In this document: piece by piece, positions 27,128 through 35,939 of the stretch | Layout of the letters: every line of letters starts with the position of its first letter | Numbering within the stretch: position 1 is the first letter of the stretch | Assembly: GCA_012031565.1 (NCBI GenBank) | Contig: JAAUUM010000002.1 | Coordinates: 1 to 63,772 of the forward strand | DNA length: 63,772 nt | Direction of reading: 5' to 3' | Source: Synechococcaceae cyanobacterium SM2_3_2 | GTDB lineage: Bacteria > Cyanobacteriota > Cyanobacteriia > Thermostichales > Thermostichaceae | Position numbers and translations under genes: made by a program | The notes under the pieces: model-generated | Database searches by the model: none | Told to the model about the DNA's origin: nothing | What the model saw: the letters and a program-made list of their open reading frames with translations, nothing else

Positions 27128-27868
27128 TCAAGTTGAGGCTGGGTTGGAGGTAGAGTCTGGCTTCATCTCTGTAGGAGCGGTGCGACGTTCTTGTTGGCGA
27201 CGGGCGGCTTTGACCATTTCTTCCATGACGGCCCGAGCCTGCTTCATCTTGTCGAGACTACCGCGATATAGCTCCAGATCTCGCTTGGCCCGTTCCCCCG
27301 AAAAACTGGTGGGTTCGATCACCGTGTCGATAAACTTTTGGGTGCGTTCCGCCAGGTCGGGATAGAGGGATGTGGCCAACAGTTCGTAGGAGGTATACAG
27401 ACCTACCGCCAGAATACGGCTGTATTCGTAGGTTTTAGCATCGTTCATCCGACCCAAGATGGCCCGTAGCCCGCCAACATCTTCAGCATCCGCTTGCTGT
27501 TGCAGCAGTTTCAATCGTTGCGGGGGATCCCCAGATTTAATCAGCTCCACCAACGTTTTGGCATCCTGCCGCAGCACCTCGGGCTTCATCTGTAAAGCCT
27601 GACAGAGTGCCCCAAAGATGGGATCCCGCTGATCTTGGGGTTGATAGGCATCCATCAAGGCGTCATAAACCGTCACCAATCCCAAGGCAAAGAAGGGATC
27701 GTAGACAAAGGCGACATTAACAGTCACCAGATGCAGTTCCACCAAGATCTCTTCCACAATGCGCCGATAGATGGCAGCAATGGGGCGACTGTAGGCCGAG
27801 AAGAAGGCGGCCTTGGTAACGGACAGGGTACGGACAGGGTTCACAGAGTCCAACTGAAGTAGTGACAT
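27128..27868 (-). CDS. psb29: Photosystem II biogenesis protein Psb29/THF1
   Basis: About 246 residues from MSLLQLDSVNPVRTLSVTKAAF; the open frame extends 24 codons upstream without family similarity. The helical core shows SRPIAAIYRRIVEEILVELH, VYDPFFALGLVTVYDALM and YSRILAVGLYTSYELLATS, all diagnostic of THF1/Psp29. The C-terminus is a coiled coil (SGERAKRDLELYRGSLDKM then EEMVKAARRQQERR). The family supports photosystem II repair by stabilising FtsH thylakoid proteases and affects thylakoid formation. An SDR gene lies just upstream on the same strand. Confidence 0.93.
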   Translation of the reverse strand: MSLLQLDSVNPVRTLSVTKAAFFSAYSRPIAAIYRRIVEEILVELHLVTVNVAFVYDPFFALGLVTVYDALMDAYQPQDQRDPIFGALCQALQMKPEVLRQDAKTLVELIKSGDPPQRLKLLQQQADAEDVGGLRAILGRMNDAKTYEYSRILAVGLYTSYELLATSLYPDLAERTQKFIDTVIEPTSFSGERAKRDLELYRGSLDKMKQARAVMEEMVKAARRQQERRTAPTEMKPDSTSNPAST

Positions 27869-27964
27869 AGCAATGAGTTCATTGTCCCTTGCGGAGGGAC
27901 TGGACAGCAATAAAAGTTTGGGGTGGCCGGTGATTGGCAAGAAGGCTGGGGAGCTGAAGCCGGT

Positions 27965-28678
27965 CTAGAGAAACTGGTGACTCTCGGGCTGCAATACAAT
28001 TTCGCTAGGAATCGCTTCGGGTGGTTGCGACAGAGCAAAGAAAATGGCCTCGGCAGCAGTCTGGGTGCTGAGCATTTTGTCCCGCTGTACCTTCAGGCTG
28101 ATGGCATCCCAAAAAGGAGAATCAACGCCACCAAAATAGAACAGGGTAAAGCGCACCCCAAACCGCTTCAACTCGTCAGCCATACATTTTGTAAATCCCA
28201 CGATGGCAAATTTGGAGGCACAATAGCCTGCTGCCATCGCCATGGGATGCCGCCCTAAGATGCCTGGAAAATTGAGAATATGGCCAGATTTTTGCTCTCT
28301 CATCAGGGTGGCGGCGGACTGGGTGGTGTAAAAGCCCCCTTTAAGGTTGACATCCACCATCTGATCTAGATCCGTCGGGGTGAGCTGGTGAGCCTGTTTG
28401 AGGATCCCGACTCCCGCCAAGTTGATCAAGATATCGACCCGCCCCAGTTGAGCTTGAGCTGCGGCAAATAAGGCATCCACCTGAGCCGCTTGAGTGACAT
28501 CGGTTGGAATCGAGATCGCCCCCGGATGATTCTGTACAAGCGTTGTCAGGGCTTCTGCTCGGCGACTGGCCAGAACCAGCTTGGCTCCTTGCTGAGCTAG
28601 TAGGGGCACCAGCGCTTGTCCAATGCCGCCACTGGCTCCTGTGATGAGGATGACTTGTTCTGCGATTCGATGCGGCAT
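27965..28678 (-). CDS. Short-chain dehydrogenase/reductase (SDR)
   Basis: A 237-residue classical SDR. Cofactor site GASGGIGQA near residues 14-22, followed by LASRRAEAL, suggests NADP preference; DILINLAGVG is the structural NAG-type motif, and YCASK (in MAAGYCASKFAIVG) is the catalytic YxxxK. Substrate is not evident. The end of the gene lies about 100 bases before psb29, so co-transcription is possible but not indicated by close spacing. Confidence 0.9.
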   Translation of the reverse strand: MPHRIAEQVILITGASGGIGQALVPLLAQQGAKLVLASRRAEALTTLVQNHPGAISIPTDVTQAAQVDALFAAAQAQLGRVDILINLAGVGILKQAHQLTPTDLDQMVDVNLKGGFYTTQSAATLMREQKSGHILNFPGILGRHPMAMAAGYCASKFAIVGFTKCMADELKRFGVRFTLFYFGGVDSPFWDAISLKVQRDKMLSTQTAAEAIFFALSQPPEAIPSEIVLQPESHQFL

Positions 28679-28907
28679 AAGGTTGCAACTTAATAATTTC
28701 GCAATGTTTCTTTACAATGATTATACTGTGAGGCGGCATGACTGAGGAACGACAAAGCCTCAGAACTCGACCCTCGCAACAGGATTGCAGGGAGACTCTT
28801 TACCAAAAGAGGCAGCAGGAATTATCAGAGTCTCGCGTGGGCAGGGATTAGCCCGCAATTGTAGACTGATGAGAGCAGTCGAGCTTTAGCATGGCAAAAG
28901 GATTAGC

Positions 28908-29243
28908 GTGGCACAAAAAGAGGGCGACTTTTTAGGGGGATTTGTGATTGGGGCCGTCGTGGGCGGCATTGTGGGAGGTGTGATTGGGGCTGCCCTGGTT
29001 CCTCGCCTGCTCAAACGGGGATCCCACAAAGTCGCGGGGGAACGAACTGACCCCTGGCAACAAACACAATCTCCTACCCCAGAAAAAAACACCAGTCGTC
29101 GTGTGTCTGCTCGGTTGCAGGCTGCCGATGATGTCGCCATTGCCCAAGCCCGCAAAACGCTTGAGGAAAAGATTGCTCAGCTAAATGAAGCGATTCAGGA
29201 CACCCGAGCTCAACTGTTGGTGCAAGATAGCCAACCTCGCTAA
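28908..29243 (+). CDS. Small glycine-zipper membrane protein with C-terminal coiled coil
   Basis: A 111-residue protein with a GTG start. Residues 8-32 (FLGGFVIGAVVGGIVGGVIG) form a glycine-zipper membrane segment like YtxH/DUF-type proteins; the rest is polar, with a helical coiled coil at 75-105 (AIAQARKTLEEKIAQLNEA). No known function. Upstream it shares a 229-base divergent spacer with the SDR gene; an AGGATTAGC stretch precedes the GTG. Confidence 0.65.
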   Translation: MAQKEGDFLGGFVIGAVVGGIVGGVIGAALVPRLLKRGSHKVAGERTDPWQQTQSPTPEKNTSRRVSARLQAADDVAIAQARKTLEEKIAQLNEAIQDTRAQLLVQDSQPR

Positions 29244-29518
29244 GGGATGGTTTTGAATGCTCAGACTCGGGATCCCGGGCTTTAAGCTGGTCTGGGGGTA
29301 TCTTTTCTCTTCCCGGAAAACAGCTAACCTTGAACCAGATCGGCTACCCTAAGGGGTGATGAGCCGCCAGCCACAGAGCTAGAGGTTCCCCTCATCACGT
29401 TGTTCTGTTTAGATCGTTTCGCGTGAGCTGTCAGGTCTGGATCCCTCGGTTTACCTTCGGCTTTCCCCCTGAAACTCATGTTTCTCCTTATTCCTGTGCA
29501 TTTTCTGCGAGATACCCC

Positions 29519-29782
29519 ATGTCTATTCTGTTAGAGTCCATCGCTCAATTCTTGCAAATCTACATGATCTTGATGATCATTCGGATCCTCTTGAGCTGGT
29601 TCCCCAACATCAACTGGGGCAATCCTGTTTTCTCGACCCTGAGTCAGTTGACGGATCCCTATCTCAACCTGTTTCGTTCCATCATTCCACCGCTGGGTGG
29701 CATGGATTTTTCGCCTCTTTTGGCCTTCTTCTTGCTGCAATTCCTAACCCGAGGAGTAGCACAGTTGGCCATGGCGGTGTAA
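29519..29782 (+). CDS. YggT-family membrane protein
   Basis: An 87-residue protein starting at MSILLESIAQFL. It has two membrane segments flanking the conserved ILLSWFPNINWGNPVFSTLSQLTDPYLNLFR stretch (given here in part) with the family's S-W-x-P and TDPYL motifs. Cyanobacterial and plastid YlmG/YggT proteins are linked to nucleoid organisation and thylakoid/division processes, though the exact activity is unknown. A bidirectional terminator lies about 170 bases downstream. Confidence 0.85.
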   Translation: MSILLESIAQFLQIYMILMIIRILLSWFPNINWGNPVFSTLSQLTDPYLNLFRSIIPPLGGMDFSPLLAFFLLQFLTRGVAQLAMAV

Positions 29783-29953
29783 GAACGCTGTAAGAACTAA
29801 GGTGTAAGACTTATTCTGAAACAGCATCGGGAGATCGGTGGAGGATGACTCCTCAAAGAGGATTCTTCAAAATAGCCAGGGAGCACAATCGCCTTGGGCC
29901 TCTTTTTTCGAGAGAAATCATCCTAATCTTCTAAAGCTAATCTTTATAAAAAG

Positions 29954-29994
29954 AGTGCTGGTGAGCCGAGTTTTTGCGTTTCCGGCACTTTTTT
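29954..29994. terminator. Bidirectional intrinsic terminator
   Basis: Stem AGTGCTGG (29954-29961) pairs with CCGGCACT (29982-29989) with one wobble; it is followed by six T on the plus strand and preceded by five A, so it can stop both yggT (plus) and the pentapeptide gene (minus). Confidence 0.75.
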
Positions 29995-30035
29995 CTTTGG
30001 GACGATGATCTGAAGTAGTCGGCGTATGGATCCGC

Positions 30036-30503
30036 CTACGACTGAGCCAGGGATCCCGGGACAAAGACGCTACCATCCGGCAGAATCGCCTTATGCAGAT
30101 CGGCTCCGATCAAGTTTGCCCCACCGATTTTGGCCTGACTCAGATCCGACTCCACCAAACAGGCATTTTTAAGCTTGGCCTCCCAGAGATAGGCCCCACT
30201 TAAGTTGGCCTGCCGCAGATTTGAGAAGCTCAGGTCAGCAGAGATGAGGCAAGCCTCCCAAAAATTGGATCCCTCTAGATTGGCTGAGATTAAGTTGGCC
30301 GAACTGAGATCGGATCCCCCTAGATTGGCCCCACTGAGATTGGCCCCACTCAACTGGGCATACATTAGGGAGGCATTGCGGATCCGCACATCCCGTAAAT
30401 CAGCCCCGATCAAGATGGCTGAGCTGAGATCGGATCCATCAAAATCTCGCTCTCCATTGGCATATCGGGCTAGTAGTTCTTCACTCGTGCTGACCTTAGG
30501 CAT
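30036..30503 (-). CDS. Pentapeptide-repeat protein
   Basis: A 155-residue protein that is almost entirely A(D/N)LxX pentapeptide repeats from residue 22 (LSSAILIGADLRDVRIRNAS, then SGANLSGANLGGSDLSSANL and onward) to about 145, about 20 units, which should build one right-handed beta-helix. The first 20 residues (SEELLARYANGERDFDG) form the usual N-terminal cap of cyanobacterial members. No signal peptide, so cytoplasmic. Function of such small proteins is mostly unknown. Confidence 0.9.
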   Translation of the reverse strand: MPKVSTSEELLARYANGERDFDGSDLSSAILIGADLRDVRIRNASLMYAQLSGANLSGANLGGSDLSSANLISANLEGSNFWEACLISADLSFSNLRQANLSGAYLWEAKLKNACLVESDLSQAKIGGANLIGADLHKAILPDGSVFVPGSLAQS

Positions 30504-30662
30504 CGAGCATCCATCCTCGCGTTATGGACAGGGTTGTCTGGATTCATTAGGTATTCATTAGGTATTCACTAAGTAAGAGTTGGGGTTGATCGTAGGCAGC
30601 AATCAACCGCAGAGGGGTGGTCTTCAGACTAGAGTTCCCTGCCAAGGGATAAGAGTTGCGGT

Positions 30663-31763
30663 CTATACTTGATTCCCAACTAAAGACTGATAGATACCCT
30701 CTATTGCTGCCACCATCTCCACGGGATCCCATTGCTTGAGGTTGGCCATCAGAGCCAGACCACCTGCGCCTACCCCCTCTTTGACGTAGCCCCGTTCGTA
30801 GGCTTGGAGTTGAGGATAGCGGCTGTGGGCAAAACTGAGCTGACAGGCCAGCAGCGGTACTTTTCCTACCAGATGGGCCAGACCCACCGAATTACCAGTG
30901 GGATCCTCCGCCACCCAGCGAGTGGTGCCCACCACCACCTGATCGGGATCCCAGTCCAGCCCTTGTTCTTGGGCCAGCCGATCTACTAAGGCATAGACCG
31001 CCAGCATCTGAGTGCCCCCCGCCAACAGCACCGCTCCTTGTTGGGAAGCCGCCAATGCCAATCCTGCCAGCAAAGGCTGCATGGGATCCCCAACTGCCGC
31101 CAAGATCTCAATGCCACTAGAATCAGGCAAGACTTGCCTCAACCCCTGTCGAACCAGCTCTAACTTTTGGCTGTGATTACAGGTGGGATGGCTGCTATTG
31201 ACCATGCCCGCCACCGGATAGCCCAACCCCAACAGCACCGCCAAGGCTGTGGAGGTTCCCCCTGCCACACATTCCCCCATCACCAAAATGCGATTGGATT
31301 GGGCCAAACGGGATCCCCAGGCCAATCCCAATTCAAAGCGTTGTTGCACCTGTTCCACCCTCATCGCCCCGCCGGTACTGAGGCACTTGGCGATGGCAGG
31401 TATGGCAGGAATTAGCGAGGGCAGAGTTGCGGGCAAGCCACAGTCAAAGAGATGGAGTGGGATCCCGAAGTGCTGCAATACCGCCCGGCTGATCACCACT
31501 GGGGAGGGATAGCCATCTGGGGAGGTCGGTAGATGGGGAGAATAGCCCTGCAACAGAACCTCTGCATCGGCCAAGGCTGTGCGGCGGCGATGGGCTGGGG
31601 TGGCTCCCGCCGCTGAGATGCCCGGAATCAAAGCCGTCTCGGTAAAGCCAAATCCACAGAGAAAGTGACATTCCAGGCTCCCTGCCCGCTGACACCACTC
31701 CTGAGCCTGAGGGATACAAGTGTAAGCGCGCCAGCCCGGAGTGAGAAGGGGAGAGAAATGCAC
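30663..31763 (-). CDS. cobT: Nicotinate mononucleotide-dependent phosphoribosyltransferase, CobT-like
   Basis: About 366 residues from a GTG at 31763; the frame can be extended to a TTG at 31868, but family members start about 25-30 residues before the conserved GFGFTETALIPGISAAGATP, so the extension is unlikely. Other motifs: SRAVLQHFGIPLHLFDCGLP, ILVMGECVAGGTSTALAVLLG and VNSSHPTCNH. The family (TIGR00303) transfers phosphoribose from nicotinate mononucleotide to a cobamide lower-ligand base, or is thought to; cyanobacteria usually make pseudocobalamin. No other cobalamin gene is adjacent. It diverges from the DUF1825 gene. Confidence 0.85.
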   Translation of the reverse strand: MHFSPLLTPGWRAYTCIPQAQEWCQRAGSLECHFLCGFGFTETALIPGISAAGATPAHRRRTALADAEVLLQGYSPHLPTSPDGYPSPVVISRAVLQHFGIPLHLFDCGLPATLPSLIPAIPAIAKCLSTGGAMRVEQVQQRFELGLAWGSRLAQSNRILVMGECVAGGTSTALAVLLGLGYPVAGMVNSSHPTCNHSQKLELVRQGLRQVLPDSSGIEILAAVGDPMQPLLAGLALAASQQGAVLLAGGTQMLAVYALVDRLAQEQGLDWDPDQVVVGTTRWVAEDPTGNSVGLAHLVGKVPLLACQLSFAHSRYPQLQAYERGYVKEGVGAGGLALMANLKQWDPVEMVAAIEGIYQSLVGNQV

Positions 31764-31906
31764 AAGAAAGGCTTGAATTAGGGATCCTAGATTAACATCT
31801 GGCGGGATCCCCCCTGAGAAGAGGTGTGGCAGTACGGTTTTCTTAACCTTTCGGCGACCAAAACCCAACGTTACGATAGAGGAAAGTATGGGGTATCACA
31901 AAGACT

Positions 31907-32224
31907 ATGAGCTTCTTTGATTCTGAAATCGTCCAACAAGAGGCTAAGCAGTTCTACGAAGACTTTCAAAGCCTGATGAGCTTGGGCGGCGATTATGGCA
32001 AGTTTGACCGTGAAGGTAAGAAGCTCTTTATCGAGAAAATGGAAGAGCTGATGGAGCGGCAAAAGATATTTATGAAACGGCTGGAACTATCGGATGATTT
32101 TATGGCCCAGATGACCATCAAACAGATCCAATCTCAATTGGGATCCGCTGGTATTAATCCCCATCAGATGTTTGACCAGATGAATCAAACGTTAGAAAGA
32201 ATGAAAGCTGAGGCAGAACGCTAA
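31907..32224 (+). CDS. DUF1825 family protein
   Basis: A 105-residue helical protein, MSFFDSEIVQQEAKQFYEDF, then YGKFDREGKKLFIEKMEELM and RLELSDDFMAQMTIKQIQ, all typical of DUF1825, a conserved cyanobacterial family of unknown function. Residues 40-65 and 85-104 are predicted helices with coiled-coil character. It ends 30 bases from the convergent DAHP synthase gene. Confidence 0.9.
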   Translation: MSFFDSEIVQQEAKQFYEDFQSLMSLGGDYGKFDREGKKLFIEKMEELMERQKIFMKRLELSDDFMAQMTIKQIQSQLGSAGINPHQMFDQMNQTLERMKAEAER

Positions 32225-32254
32225 ATCTCCTGCCTCCAGGCTCCAACTCGATCC

Positions 32255-33310
32255 CTACGCCAAGGCTGGGATCCCTGGCCAGCGACCTAAAGCTCTTCCC
32301 AGATGCTCTAGTTCCTTCATCAGCTCGGCAAAGTCCGCAAACGGGAGAGATTGCGGCCCATCGGATAGAGCTTGGGCAGGGTTGGGATGCACCTCAATGA
32401 TCAAGGCATCCGTACCCGCCGCCACTGAAGCCTTGCTCATCATCGGCACAAACTGAGACTTGCCGGTGCCGTGGCTGGGATCGATCACCACAGGTAGGTG
32501 GGTCAAGGTCTTGAGGACTGGAATGGCAGACACATCCAAGGTGTTGCGCGTGTACTGGCTGTCGAAGGTACGGATGCCACGCTCACACAGGATGACGTTG
32601 GGGTTACCTGCCGCCAAGATATACTCGGCTGCCATCAGCCATTCGGTAATGGTGGCCGCTGGCCCCCGCTTCAGCATGACGGGCTTGGGCTGGGATCCCA
32701 CTTTTTTGAGGAGAGGAAAATTCTGCATATTGCGCGCCCCCACCTGCAAGATGTCGGCCACAGCGCCCACCTTATCGACATCCATGGTGTCCATTACTTC
32801 AGTAATGATGCCCAACCCCGAGGCATCTCGGGCTGCTGCCAACAAATCGAGGGCGCTCTCGCCGTGCCCCTGAAAGTCATAAGGTGAGGTGCGAGGTTTA
32901 TAAGCTCCACCCCGCAAAAACGCCGCCCCACAGGATCCCACATGTTTGGCGGTGGCGATGATCATCTCCTCATTTTCGACCGAGCAGGGGCCAGCCATGA
33001 CCACGATGGGACAATGATGGCCAAAAGCAATGGATCCCTGGGGTGTCTTGACGGTAACGGTGGTGTAGTCGCCGTGGCGATATTCCAGACTGGCCCGCTT
33101 AAACTTTTTACCCACCCGCATCACCTGTTCGATGAAAGGGCTGTACTGCTGAACCACAGCTTCATCCAAGGAGGCGGTGTCTCCCACCAGCCCAATCACC
33201 ACCTTTTGGGTACCGATGATCTTTTCGGGTGTCAGGCCCATCTGGCGAAATTGGAGAGCCAGTTCCTCAATGGCTTCACTGGGGGTCTCATCTTTCATCA
33301 CCACAATCAT
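32255..33310 (-). CDS. aroF: 3-deoxy-7-phosphoheptulonate synthase (DAHP synthase, AroF type with ferredoxin-like N-domain)
   Basis: About 351 residues. The ATG at 33310 is chosen because GGAG lies eight bases upstream; the frame extends to 33349. Residues 1-70 ([32 protein letters not shown]) are the regulatory ferredoxin/ACT-like domain; the barrel follows with [63 protein letters not shown] and IDPSHGTGK. It catalyses the first shikimate step, condensing erythrose-4-phosphate and phosphoenolpyruvate. The ferredoxin-like domain usually mediates feedback by aromatic amino acids. Confidence 0.95.
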   Translation of the reverse strand: MIVVMKDETPSEAIEELALQFRQMGLTPEKIIGTQKVVIGLVGDTASLDEAVVQQYSPFIEQVMRVGKKFKRASLEYRHGDYTTVTVKTPQGSIAFGHHCPIVVMAGPCSVENEEMIIATAKHVGSCGAAFLRGGAYKPRTSPYDFQGHGESALDLLAAARDASGLGIITEVMDTMDVDKVGAVADILQVGARNMQNFPLLKKVGSQPKPVMLKRGPAATITEWLMAAEYILAAGNPNVILCERGIRTFDSQYTRNTLDVSAIPVLKTLTHLPVVIDPSHGTGKSQFVPMMSKASVAAGTDALIIEVHPNPAQALSDGPQSLPFADFAELMKELEHLGRALGRWPGIPALA

Positions 33311-33507
33311 GATTTGATCTCCTCTTGACATCACAGTCGGTCGAGTCAACCCTATCCTAAGCGCACCCTATCATCACCTCATCAGAAGTCGAGACTGGTA
33401 ACAGCGATCCATGAGCTGATCCATCAGCTGATCTATGGTTAAGCCAAAAGAATGGGCTTGACCCGAAACAGTGGCAGGATCATGGGGTACCTCTACTCAG
33501 GGATCCC

Positions 33508-34155
33508 GTGGCTATTCCCAACTCCGTTTTGACCCAACTGGGGGATCCCTCTCCTCTTTTTCAGGAGGGACTGGATCCTTGGTTACCGTTTGCTTGGCCG
33601 GTGCAACTGGGAGCCGATGGCATCGTCTGGGGGAGTGAGGCTGCTAGCGATATTGAGTGGGCTTTTGTTCTGCTCCAGCTCAGGCTCTCCCATCCGCCCG
33701 TTCCTGTAGTTACACTCAGGGATCCCAGATCAGGGGCTGACCCCGTGGATACCACCGCCCGCATTCTGGCCTGGGGGATCAATCGAGTGGTGCAAGGGGT
33801 GCTGATCGATCAACAGCTGCCGCAGTATGGATTTACCGCTGACGCCAGCCAAAAGGCCACGCTGGAAACTCTGTTGCAGTTGGCTGCCCAGATCCCCGAT
33901 TATGCCCAGGCTCTATTGGCCTTGGAACTAATCTATCGCGGCATCGATCCAGGATCCCAGGCTAAGATTCGGGCCACCTGTGGGGAGGATGTGACTAAAG
34001 CAGCTCACCAGATGAACATGATGTGCATCAAGCCCGGGGATCTCGATCGGACGGTGCTACAGGTGCAACATATTGCCCTGAAGTTTTGTGGCGACCAGGA
34101 AGTTGCCCTGGCGGAGCGATTGCAGGTCACTTTATCTGACGGGCGAGTGGTCTAG
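33508..34155 (+). CDS. Hypothetical protein
   Basis: A 215-residue soluble protein starting at GTG with AGGG in front. I do not recognise the family. Visible features: a hydrophobic beta-strand-rich first half (PVQLGADGIVWGSEAASDIE, PVPVVTLRDP), and a helical second half (TLETLLQLAAQIPDYAQALLALELIY, then QVQHIALKFCGDQEVALAERLQV). There is one short Cys pair (ATCGED and MMCIKPGD), not a metal motif. No signal peptide or membrane segment. Codon use and the density of GGATCC are like the neighbours, so it is probably resident. Confidence 0.6.
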   Translation: MAIPNSVLTQLGDPSPLFQEGLDPWLPFAWPVQLGADGIVWGSEAASDIEWAFVLLQLRLSHPPVPVVTLRDPRSGADPVDTTARILAWGINRVVQGVLIDQQLPQYGFTADASQKATLETLLQLAAQIPDYAQALLALELIYRGIDPGSQAKIRATCGEDVTKAAHQMNMMCIKPGDLDRTVLQVQHIALKFCGDQEVALAERLQVTLSDGRVV

Positions 34156-34214
34156 CACCCCTACATAGACTCTTGGGATCCTGATGACTTGGGGATCTGA
34201 TGACTTGGCATCTA

Positions 34215-35723
34215 CTACCTCATTTGGTAGCCAAACAAATTGGGATCCACGGCTTCTGTGATGGGATCCAATCCATACTCTTGCCAGCGACGGGCGACTA
34301 GGGCAGCGGTAGCAGGGTCAGATTCCAACGGATCCCGCCAGATGGCATCTGTCTCCGGCACAATTTTGGTGGTGGCATCAACGCCCATCTTGCCCCCTAA
34401 TCCCCGCTGACTGGTGGCAAAGTCCAAAGCGTCAAAGGGGTTATCCGGCAGAATAAACACATCCCGCACGGGATCCACCTTTGAGGTGATGGCCCAGACC
34501 ACCTGCCGGGGATCCCGGATGTTGATGTTTTTGTCCACCACGATGACAAACTTGGTGTAGGTGAACTGGGGCAACGCGCTCCAAAAGGCCAAAGCTGCTC
34601 GCCGAGCCTGTCCTGGATAGGATTTATCAATAGACAAAATCGCCGCTTTGTAACTGAGGGCTTCCATTGGCAAGAAAAAGTCCACAATCTCCGGCACCTG
34701 TTGCCGCAGGATGGGGGTATAGACCCGATTCAGAGCCAGGGCCATCATGGCGTCTTCTTTGGGGGGCTTGCCACTAAAAGCGGTCATATAGACGGGATCC
34801 CGGCGATGGGTGAGGGTATGAAACCGAATTAGCGGTGCTGCCTCATTGCGGGGGCCATAGTAGCCGATGTGGTCTCCAGCAGGGCCATCAGCAGCGGTTT
34901 CGCCAGGGGTGATGGTGCCTTCCAAGACAATCTCTGATTGGGCGGGCACCTCCAACTTTAGAGTCTTGCACTGGGCTAAATGGATCCCAGAGCCAGCATA
35001 GAGTCCGGCAAAGAGCCATTCCGACAAGTCAATCGGCAACGGTGTCGCCGCCGCCAGCACCAAGAGGGGATCCACCCCAATCGCCACCGCCACCTCCAGC
35101 TTTTGACCCCGTTCGGCAGCTTTGCGTAAATGCCGTGTTGCCCCTCGCACCGACAGCCACTGCACCGTCATACTGTTGCGAGATTGCAGCTGGAGTCGAT
35201 AGACCCCCACATTAGGGATCCCATTTTCAGGATCCTTGGTGATCATTAGCCCCAGCGTCAGCACTCGGCCAGCATCCCCTGGGTAGACCCGCAACAGCGG
35301 CAACTGAGCCAGATCCACCGCTTCATCTGTGAGCACCACCTGATGGCAAGGGGGCAGCAGATCCCGGCTGGGTTTGGCCTTGATCACATCAAATAGGGCT
35401 TTGCCCAAGTCCACCGCTTGAGCCACCGTTTTGGGGGGACGTAGCTGATAGAGCAGGGCCAACTTCTGCCCAAGGGCTTCTAACTCCCCTGGCCCCTCCA
35501 TATTTAAGGCCCAGCAGACCCGCTCCACAGTGCCCAAAGTATTGACTAAGACAGGCATGGGGGATCCCTTGACCTTCTCAAACAACAGAGCTGGCCCACC
35601 CGCCAACAACATCTGATTGGCAATCTCAGCGATCTCTAAATCGGGATCCACCAACGCTGAGATGCGGCACAATTGTCCTCGCTCCTCCAGCAGCTTGATA
35701 AATCCCCGCAGATCCCGTGCCAT
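34215..35723 (-). CDS. ubiD: UbiD family decarboxylase
   Basis: A 502-residue prenyl-FMN-dependent decarboxylase. N-terminal ARDLRGFIKLLEERGQLCRI and LEIAEIANQMLLAGGPALLF are typical; the prFMN/metal region shows NVGVYRLQLQSRNSMTVQW and GDHIGYYGPRNEAA (with the catalytic Glu near the end of EVPAQSEIVLEGTITPGE); the C-terminal part DIRDPRQVVWAITSKVDP is also family-specific. In cyanobacteria UbiD is thought to decarboxylate 4-hydroxy-3-solanesylbenzoate in plastoquinone synthesis; this role is by homology. Stands alone here. Confidence 0.93.
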   Translation of the reverse strand: MARDLRGFIKLLEERGQLCRISALVDPDLEIAEIANQMLLAGGPALLFEKVKGSPMPVLVNTLGTVERVCWALNMEGPGELEALGQKLALLYQLRPPKTVAQAVDLGKALFDVIKAKPSRDLLPPCHQVVLTDEAVDLAQLPLLRVYPGDAGRVLTLGLMITKDPENGIPNVGVYRLQLQSRNSMTVQWLSVRGATRHLRKAAERGQKLEVAVAIGVDPLLVLAAATPLPIDLSEWLFAGLYAGSGIHLAQCKTLKLEVPAQSEIVLEGTITPGETAADGPAGDHIGYYGPRNEAAPLIRFHTLTHRRDPVYMTAFSGKPPKEDAMMALALNRVYTPILRQQVPEIVDFFLPMEALSYKAAILSIDKSYPGQARRAALAFWSALPQFTYTKFVIVVDKNINIRDPRQVVWAITSKVDPVRDVFILPDNPFDALDFATSQRGLGGKMGVDATTKIVPETDAIWRDPLESDPATAALVARRWQEYGLDPITEAVDPNLFGYQMR

Positions 35724-35939
35724 AGTGCTTGTGAAGAAATATGTATCTCCTCATCTTGGCACTTCTTGGGATCTGGGTCAGGGATCCGAAGTCCAAACCT
35801 CAATAGTCGTAGGGATCCTTGAGCAGGTCTGTAGTTCCAAGGTTTTCAAGGTTACAGAGTCTTCAGTCTGGTATCTTTTTTATGGTGTGGATTGACAACA
35901 CTATGGTCTGGCTTAATTTTTTGAACTAGAAGGAACCCC

